A stretch of 10,788 bases of DNA from DAISLF01 sp964517345. GTDB taxonomy: Bacteria; Patescibacteriota; Gracilibacteria; Peribacterales; Peribacteraceae. The position numbers were made by a program, and so were the translations under genes. The DNA lies in NCBI GenBank assembly GCA_964517345.1, contig CAZFBZ010000045.1, positions 1 through 10,788 on the forward strand. Direction: 5' to 3'. Under the pieces are notes generated by a model. That model worked only from the letters and a program-made list of their open reading frames with translations, was not told the origin of the DNA and made no database searches. Below are positions 6,981 to 10,788 of this stretch, one piece after another. Position 1 is the first letter of the stretch. Each line of letters starts with the position of its first letter.

Positions 6981-7494
6981 ACGAAAACGAGCGATCGTCG
7001 TGCGCGTCGACGATCTTATGCAGCAAAACTTCCGATACGGCCTCACAGAAGCTGAAGGCTCTCACTTCGATCCTCGCTTCAAGCCCGATCTCACGCCGAA
7101 GCAGATGCTCACACTCGGCGTCTTCGGCGGCAGGTACATGACGGACTGTCGTGAAGAATTTCCGGCAGATTGGTTCAAGCGCGCAAAGCTCTGCCACGAG
7201 CGGCACGACCCTGCGCTCAATTTCTTCGGCGTGAATGCGAGCCAGCCGCTCTCAGTTTGGCAGAAGAAAGGATGGATTCATCCTGCAGATCCGCGGGGGT
7301 GGTTCCAGTGGTACTGTCGCTACTACAGGGGGAGGCGAATGCCGGAAGAAGATGATCGTCAGATTCGCAGGTGGCTCGCGATGAAGCGGCACATCGCGCA
7401 GGTAAAAAATAACTGCGATCGTGGCGACCTGTCATGTAGAAAAAGACAACGCCAGGCGTTACTGCACTGGGCGTACGACAGTAGGAAGATGTAA
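6970..7494 (+). CDS. Conserved protein of unknown function (174 aa, DPRGWFQWYCRYY family)
   Basis: A soluble, basic, aromatic-rich protein of 174 residues. Long stretches look highly constrained: LTPKQMLTLGVFGGRYMTDC (41-60), EEFPADWF (62-69), ASQPLSVWQKKGWIHP (90-105), DPRGWFQWYCRYYRGRR (107-123), DDRQIRRWLAMKRHIAQ (128-144) and CRKRQRQALLHWAYD (156-170). I recall this pattern as a widely conserved uncharacterised family, found well beyond one bacterial group, without an assigned function. The many invariant-looking Trp, Arg, Asp and Cys residues suggest an enzyme or a nucleotide/nucleic-acid binder, but I see no known catalytic motif. There is no signal peptide or membrane segment. The start at 6970 lies inside tspO, overlapping by 11 bases in another frame, so it is probably an operon partner of tspO. 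GGGAGGT just after the ATG is part of the codons, with no suitable start downstream. Confidence 0.85.
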   Translation: MGGKRKRAIVVRVDDLMQQNFRYGLTEAEGSHFDPRFKPDLTPKQMLTLGVFGGRYMTDCREEFPADWFKRAKLCHERHDPALNFFGVNASQPLSVWQKKGWIHPADPRGWFQWYCRYYRGRRMPEEDDRQIRRWLAMKRHIAQVKNNCDRGDLSCRKRQRQALLHWAYDSRKM

Positions 7495-7544
7495 TCTCAC
7501 TAAAGACTAATTTATACCTTATATAGGACATTTATAGTGGTGGA

Positions 7545-7644
7545 NNNNNNNNNNNNNNNNNNNNNNNNNNNNNNNNNNNNNNNNNNNNNNNNNNNNNNNN
7601 NNNNNNNNNNNNNNNNNNNNNNNNNNNNNNNNNNNNNNNNNNNN
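7545..7644. other. Assembly gap of exactly 100 N
   Basis: A fixed-length run of N, probably a scaffolder placeholder. The seven bases before it (TGGTGGA, 7538-7544) are identical to the seven after it (7645-7651), which suggests that the two contig ends overlap and little or nothing is missing. The 50 bases before the gap (7495-7544) are AT-rich with no gene or terminator seen. Confidence 0.95.
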
Positions 7645-8057
7645 TGGTGGAGATGCCGGGAATTGAACCCGGGTCCAACGTGTGACACGACTGCCTGTAC
7701 TATCATGTTCTCTTCGTTACCCGCAGCCTCTTAAAAGAGAACGAAGAAAAGGTGCGGGTTTCGACGTCTGGATACGGAGACGTCACAACGTCCGATGACG
7801 GTCCGTCCTGCTAGTGACGCCTGATCTCCTCAGCAGGAGTCGGGAGGAGACGTGTTTTCAATGAAGAAAACTTAGGCGGCCAAAGCGTACGCCGGGGTCA
7901 AACGCGCGAAGGCGTTGTTCACCGTGTCCTCGAGGGCCGCGAAAATATCACCAGTTTTGGCAGATATTTGGTGCAACAAGTGGGTGTCGGGAACCGTTGC
8001 CATCCCGGATAGAAGCAATGCCGTGCCAGAATCACGCTGTCGAAGCCTGTCATCCCC
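7645..8057 (-). ncRNA. ssrA: Transfer-messenger RNA (tmRNA)
   Basis: Complete one-piece tmRNA, 413 nt, which rescues stalled ribosomes with SmpB. The acceptor stem is GGGGATG (8057-8051) paired with CATCTCC (7655-7649), followed by A and an encoded CCA ending at 7645. The 5' part has the conserved GGCTTCGACAG; the T-arm has CCGGGTTCAATTCCCGG. The tag frame ends in PAYALAA followed by TAA (7874-7872). The best resume codon is GCG at 7940-7938, giving a 22-aa tag with AALEDTVNNAF at its N-terminus. A GTTTTC/GAAAAC hairpin follows the stop directly. An H-type pseudoknot is clear: 7759-7753 pairs with 7725-7719, and 7747-7740 with 7718-7711. The resume codon is inferred; the gene itself is not in doubt. 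The 3' CCA abuts the N gap, so the terminator is not visible. Confidence 0.97.
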
Positions 8058-8110
8058 ACGAGGGAGTTGATCTCTGGACGGAGCCGGCGGATCCAAAGAA
8101 CGCTCAAGAA

Positions 8111-8140
8111 AGTATACTGCGGAAAAAGCCCTTCTGCCAG
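8111..8140 (-). promoter_or_regulatory. Possible promoter of ssrA
   Basis: Reading the minus strand, CTGGCA (8140-8135) and TATACT (8116-8111) are 18 bases apart, a reasonable sigma70-like pair. Transcription would begin near 8104, leaving a roughly 47-base leader to be removed by RNase P before the mature 5' end at 8057. It lies between the ssrA gene and the stop of the small ORF at 8163. Confidence 0.4.
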
Positions 8141-8162
8141 CGAAAACCCCGGCAATTTCCCC

Positions 8163-8435
8163 TCAGGAAAGCACGCTGCGCAGACGGACCCGGAACGGAT
8201 ACGTTTCGGCGGCAACTGACATCTGCACTTCGAGCTCCGGAGCTCTCGTCAGGAACGCCTCAGCCAGATCCGACGGAGAAAAATCGTAGGGACCAAGGCG
8301 ATATCCTGCATCAATCATGAGCGTGGCGATATTGCGCCATTGACCGTCTGCCAAGGCTGCAACGGCCGTACCCATGTCGGGGGTCACCACCAATAACGCA
8401 TGTTCGTAGCCGCTTTTGTCTGGAGTGATAGCCAC
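8163..8435 (-). CDS. Small hypothetical protein (90 aa)
   Basis: Open frame with a GTG start at 8435 and a coding-like composition: SGYEHALLVVTPDMGTAVAA, GQWRNIATLMIDAGYRLGPYDFSPSDLAEAFL, then a charged C-terminus. There is no signal peptide, membrane helix or recognised motif; the middle reads as a helix-turn-helix-length amphipathic region, but no fold can be named. The start is uncertain: GTG has no Shine-Dalgarno, and the next Met is at residue 21. It lies in the same orientation as ssrA downstream and the sensor kinase upstream. An AT-rich stretch (about 8460-8540) upstream could hold its promoter (TAAAAT at 8460-8465 on the minus strand). It may be a lineage-specific gene or not coding at all. 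Confidence 0.45.
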   Translation of the reverse strand: MAITPDKSGYEHALLVVTPDMGTAVAALADGQWRNIATLMIDAGYRLGPYDFSPSDLAEAFLTRAPELEVQMSVAAETYPFRVRLRSVLS

Positions 8436-8739
8436 CGGGATACTCAGGAAAGTACTGATATTTTACCACAAAATATTTTTTTCGCATCGATGTATATTGC
8501 ACAATTTGTATCCCATAACATGGCAATTATTAGAGCATCGAAGTATTTGGAAATACGGCTGACGCCCGGCTCCGTTTAGATTTTATCTGTGCTGACGATC
8601 GCAGCGTTTTCCGCGCGCCACTGCCGGTTAGTGGCCGGTGGCGTCCAGCATGACAACAACGCATCACTCGCTACGAAACCTGCTCCGCAGATTTCTACTC
8701 GGGATGACATAATTGTAATAGCTCAATGTGACAATGGTT
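8436..8739. other. 304-bp intergenic region with AT-rich island and two hairpins
   Basis: No convincing gene is present. An AT-rich island spans about 8460-8540, in contrast to the GC-rich flanks. GTATTTGGAAATAC (8543-8556) is a perfect palindrome and possible operator. At 8616-8643 two mutually exclusive stems can form: GCCACT/AGTGGC (8617-8622 with 8630-8635) or CGCCAC/GTGGCG (8616-8621 with 8638-8643). There is no T-tract on either strand, so this is at most a weak or factor-dependent terminator for the sensor kinase gene. Confidence 0.5.
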
Positions 8740-9909
8740 TCACTCCAGCGGCAGCGTGAAGGTGATGGTCGTGCCCTTCCCTTCGGCGCTCGTCAGACGG
8801 ATGGTGCCGCCGGCGCGCTCGATGATACCCCTGGCGATGAAGAGTCCCAGACCGTTGCCGTCGGGACGGCAGATCGGCGCATTGGANNNNNNNNNNNNNN
8901 NNNNNNNNNNNNNNNNNNNNNNNNNNNNNNNNNNNNNNNNNNNNNNNNNNNNNNNNNNNNNNNNNNNNNNNNNNNNNNNNNNNNNNAGCACATCGCGCAG
9001 GCGGTTCACGCCTTCCTGCATGGTACTCATGAAGCGGTCTATTTCTTTCATGAACGTGCCCTTCTCGATGTTATCCTTCAGCGATTCCAGCGACCACTGG
9101 AAGATCGTGAGCGGCGTGCCGAGCTGATGGCTGGCGAGCAGCATGAGCGCCGAGCGCTCCTCGTCGATCTTCTTGAGCGTTTCCAGGCGGCGCGACCAGA
9201 GGAAGTACCAGACGTAACCGACGAAGAAGATTGTCACGACACCGAGCAGAAGGAACGCGACCGGCGAGAAGATGCTGCCGGTGAGGACGAAGAAATCAGC
9301 CGCGTCCATATCGATGCCCAGCACCGCAACGATGGCCCCGGTGGCGCTGCGGATCGGCGCGTAGCCCGAGATCGTGGCTCCCCATTGATCGACGGTCACG
9401 TCCGCATCAGCCGTCGGCTCGACGAATGCGCGGCTCTGCAGAGCGGCGATGTCCGCGATGTCGTACCGGTCGCCGGGATACGAGCCCTCTTCGTCTGCCG
9501 CGATTATGCCGTCGCCGTTCTCATCCAGTTCTTTGTCGGTATCGAGCGAGTCGGCGTCTGCCACGAATTCGAGCACCAGCGGATCGTCCGTGCGCCGCAT
9601 GATGTAGGCAAAACGGATATTGGGGACGTTGTCGCGGATGGCCTTCAGCCGCCAGACGATATTCTGGAAAGAGGGAGTCTCCATCGACGCCTTGCCCCGG
9701 ACCCGCGCGAGCGCGGCGGGATCAAATTGGAGTGCGGCGACGGCGGCGGACGTGCGGAGTTTGTCGCGGAGCTGGCGCTGCATCAGCGCTTCCCCGCGCG
9801 AAATGAACGCGCTTCCGAGCCCCATAACAAAGGCCAGTGTCAGAGCCGCAAACGCCAGCAACTGCCAGTTGCGACGCAGGGCCGATGCGAGGAGACGTGG
9901 GGAGATCAA
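8740..9909 (-). CDS. Cache-type membrane sensor histidine kinase with an EF-hand-like loop, interrupted by an assembly gap
   Basis: The protein senses an external signal and autophosphorylates on histidine. In order: transmembrane helix about 14-36; a periplasmic Cache-like domain (about 37-208) with IRFAYIMRR and WGATISGYAPIRSATGAIVAVLGIDMDA; a second membrane helix about 213-238; a HisKA H-box LLASHQLGTPLTIFQW with His261; and, after the gap, the ATPase G2 box RPDGNGLGLFIA and a GKGTTITFTLPLE end. Residues 129-140 (DENGDGIIAADE) match a canonical calcium EF-hand loop, with D-x-N-x-D-G-x-I and a terminal Glu. The N box and first G box are lost in the 100-N gap. The H-box to G2 spacing left is far too short, so more than 100 bases are missing and the continuous frame is accidental. 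The start is TTG at 9909; an in-frame stop lies just upstream and no earlier ATG exists. It has its own promoter behind the RsbW-like gene. Confidence 0.85.
   Translation of the reverse strand: MISPRLLASALRRNWQLLAFAALTLAFVMGLGSAFISRGEALMQRQLRDKLRTSAAVAALQFDPAALARVRGKASMETPSFQNIVWRLKAIRDNVPNIRFAYIMRRTDDPLVLEFVADADSLDTDKELDENGDGIIAADEEGSYPGDRYDIADIAALQSRAFVEPTADADVTVDQWGATISGYAPIRSATGAIVAVLGIDMDAADFFVLTGSIFSPVAFLLLGVVTIFFVGYVWYFLWSRRLETLKKIDEERSALMLLASHQLGTPLTIFQWSLESLKDNIEKGTFMKEIDRFMSTMQEGVNRLRDVXXXXXXXXXXXXXXXXXXXXXXXXXXXXXXXXXXSNAPICRPDGNGLGLFIARGIIERAGGTIRLTSAEGKGTTITFTLPLE
8887..8986. other. Assembly gap of exactly 100 N inside the histidine kinase gene
   Basis: Placeholder gap that removes the ATPase N box and first G box of the kinase. 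Unlike the gap at 7545, its flanks (GCATTGGA and AGCACATC) share no overlap. From usual HisKA-HATPase spacing, roughly 300 bases rather than 100 are probably missing, which is an estimate from family knowledge. Confidence 0.95.
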
Positions 9910-9930
9910 AATTTCTGTGTATTTTGCCTT

Positions 9931-9959
9931 ATTCTAGCAGAAAAACTGTCTTCTGTCAC
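9931..9959 (-). promoter_or_regulatory. Sigma70-like promoter of the histidine kinase gene
   Basis: On the minus strand, GTGACA (9959-9954) and TAGAAT (9936-9931) are separated by exactly 17 bases, each matching five of six consensus positions. The -35 overlaps the TGA stop of the upstream RsbW-like gene (9958-9956). Transcription would start near 9924, about 15 bases before the TTG start, with no Shine-Dalgarno in between. It is the best promoter match seen in the window and implies that the kinase can be expressed apart from its neighbour. Confidence 0.55.
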
Positions 9960-10750
9960 ATGCTGGCGACTGGCTCTGCGAGGACGACCTCCCCCTCCTT
10001 TTCCGGCTCCGGAGGGACGTATTTGCCTATCAGAATGCGCATCTGGGCACGGAGATACGTGTGCACCGTCGCCACGCGCCCGCCATCGGTCAGCTCGACC
10101 GGACTCATGAACTGGTCGGCCAGAAGCAGGCCGCGGCCATGCATGCTCCCCAGCATCACCAGCGGATCCGGCAGTTCCTCCCGGACGAAGCCATTGCCCT
10201 GATCGGCAACCTGCACATCCATACGCTTGCTGTCCGCCTCGACGCGGCGGCGGACGACGACGGTCTTGCGCACGTCGCCGGTGTTGCCGTGTTTCAACCC
10301 GTTGACCACGAGCTCTTCCACGGCGGTCTGCACGTGCAGCCTGATGCCATCAATCATCTTTTCGTAGATCTCCATCAGCACCGATTCTTTTTCACTGATG
10401 TCATATCGCTTCATGTCGCGGAGCCGCTGACGGAGCAGATACAGCATGTCCGGGTGCAGACCGAGCAGCACACCGCGCGCCTCTTCTGCAATCTGCGTGG
10501 AAATGAAAGCGACTTGCCTGGCAATGCCCCGAGGAAAAAGGAGGCCGTTCTCTCGCGCGCCTGCCTGATCAATCTCATCCATCGGGATCGTCTCTCCCTC
10601 GAGCCGGCGATTCGCGCGGTCGGCGGACGCCGAGGAAAGAAATTCCACCTCTGCACGATACGCATCGGAAAGACCGGCGTACTGTTCCTCGGTATATGCC
10701 CCGATGGGATACTCGATCCATGGACTGGAATCCGGCTGTTCGGAAGACAT
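9956..10750 (-). CDS. RsbW-like (HATPase_c_2) ATP-binding regulatory protein
   Basis: The 264-aa soluble protein has a GHKL ATPase domain of the RsbW/SpoIIAB anti-sigma-kinase type at its C-terminal half: N box TAVEELVVNGLKHGN (142-156, with Glu146 in the catalytic-base position, Asn150, His154), G1 box DQGNGF (183-188), and G2 box GRGLLLADQF (205-214), followed by GGRVATVHTYL. It lacks a HisKA dimerisation domain. The N-terminal 130 residues are charged and helical with no recognised motif, making the protein longer than the usual 140-160-aa RsbW; they may be a partner-binding or sensor part. Such proteins phosphorylate anti-anti-sigma factors or sequester sigma factors, but no sigma or STAS gene is visible. 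The ATG at 10750 is the first in the frame; no Shine-Dalgarno precedes it. The stop lies 46 bases before the histidine kinase start. Confidence 0.8.
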   Translation of the reverse strand: MSSEQPDSSPWIEYPIGAYTEEQYAGLSDAYRAEVEFLSSASADRANRRLEGETIPMDEIDQAGARENGLLFPRGIARQVAFISTQIAEEARGVLLGLHPDMLYLLRQRLRDMKRYDISEKESVLMEIYEKMIDGIRLHVQTAVEELVVNGLKHGNTGDVRKTVVVRRRVEADSKRMDVQVADQGNGFVREELPDPLVMLGSMHGRGLLLADQFMSPVELTDGGRVATVHTYLRAQMRILIGKYVPPEPEKEGEVVLAEPVASM

Positions 10751-10788
10751 AGTCAGAAACGGGTGACAGGAGCGCCAGACTAGCGCAC

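Noticed and set aside
7645..7675. T-arm and CCA read as a tRNA gene
   Set aside because: No anticodon arm or D-arm at tRNA distance; the partner acceptor strand is at 8051-8057 and a tag frame ending ALAA lies between, so it is tmRNA.
7512..7734. Frames on both strands running through the first N gap
   Set aside because: They consist mostly of unknown residues and overlap the 3' end of the tmRNA.
8728..10110. 460-aa open frame on the plus strand opposite the histidine kinase
   Set aside because: It runs through the N gap, is Arg/Glu/His-rich without motifs, and is antisense to the H-box and Cache sequences.
10061..10783. 240-aa plus-strand frame opposite the RsbW-like gene
   Set aside because: Antisense to conserved N, G1 and G2 boxes; His/Arg-rich shadow composition.
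1..10788. CRISPR array, insertion sequence or integrase gene
   Set aside because: No regularly spaced repeats, terminal inverted repeats or transposase/recombinase-like frames were seen.

Overview
The window is a compact bacterial segment, GC-rich at both ends and less so in the middle. It is a scaffold rather than one contig, because two runs of exactly 100 N occur (7545-7644 and 8887-8986). Signal peptides, a lipobox, a one-piece tmRNA with an -ALAA tag, sigma70-like promoters and one Rho-independent terminator all point to Bacteria. Most starts lack a clear Shine-Dalgarno, and several have a -10-like hexamer almost on top of the start codon. The gene styles would fit a Patescibacteria/Peribacteria-like environmental genome, but that placement is a guess.

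Layout. (1) 1-524, minus: 5' part of trhO (tRNA U34 hydroxylase), cut at its catalytic cysteine by the window edge. (2) 667-1455, plus: secreted DUF11-type Ser/Thr-rich protein ending in a strong terminator, then 1551-3392, plus: a TMTC-like GT-C membrane glycosyltransferase with a TPR tail. A glycosyltransferase/substrate link is possible. (3) 3485-5545, minus: copper module made of a small exported Cys/His-rich protein followed by a lipoprotein multicopper oxidase. The module is lower in GC and is bracketed by an 11-bp direct repeat. (4) 5723-6439, minus: class I SAM methyltransferase. It diverges from tspO (6531-6980, plus), which overlaps a 174-aa conserved protein of unknown function (6970-7494, plus). 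(5) 7645-8057, minus: a complete tmRNA gene (ssrA) whose encoded CCA ends exactly at the first N gap; then 8163-8435, minus: a small unrecognised ORF. (6) 8740-10750, minus: an RsbW-like HATPase protein followed by a Cache-type sensor histidine kinase broken by the second gap.

How the genes work together. The 3485-5545 pair probably handles extracytoplasmic copper. The 8740-10750 pair joins two GHKL ATPases, one of the anti-sigma type and one a membrane sensor kinase with an EF-hand-like loop in its sensor domain, which suggests a combined stress-signalling module. No response regulator or sigma factor is visible. No mobile-element gene, CRISPR array, tRNA or rRNA was found. No clearly new multi-gene system is proven. 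The best leads are the EF-hand sensor kinase paired with the RsbW-like protein, the tspO/174-aa overlap, the copper cassette with its Cys-rich partner, and the tmRNA/gap junction.
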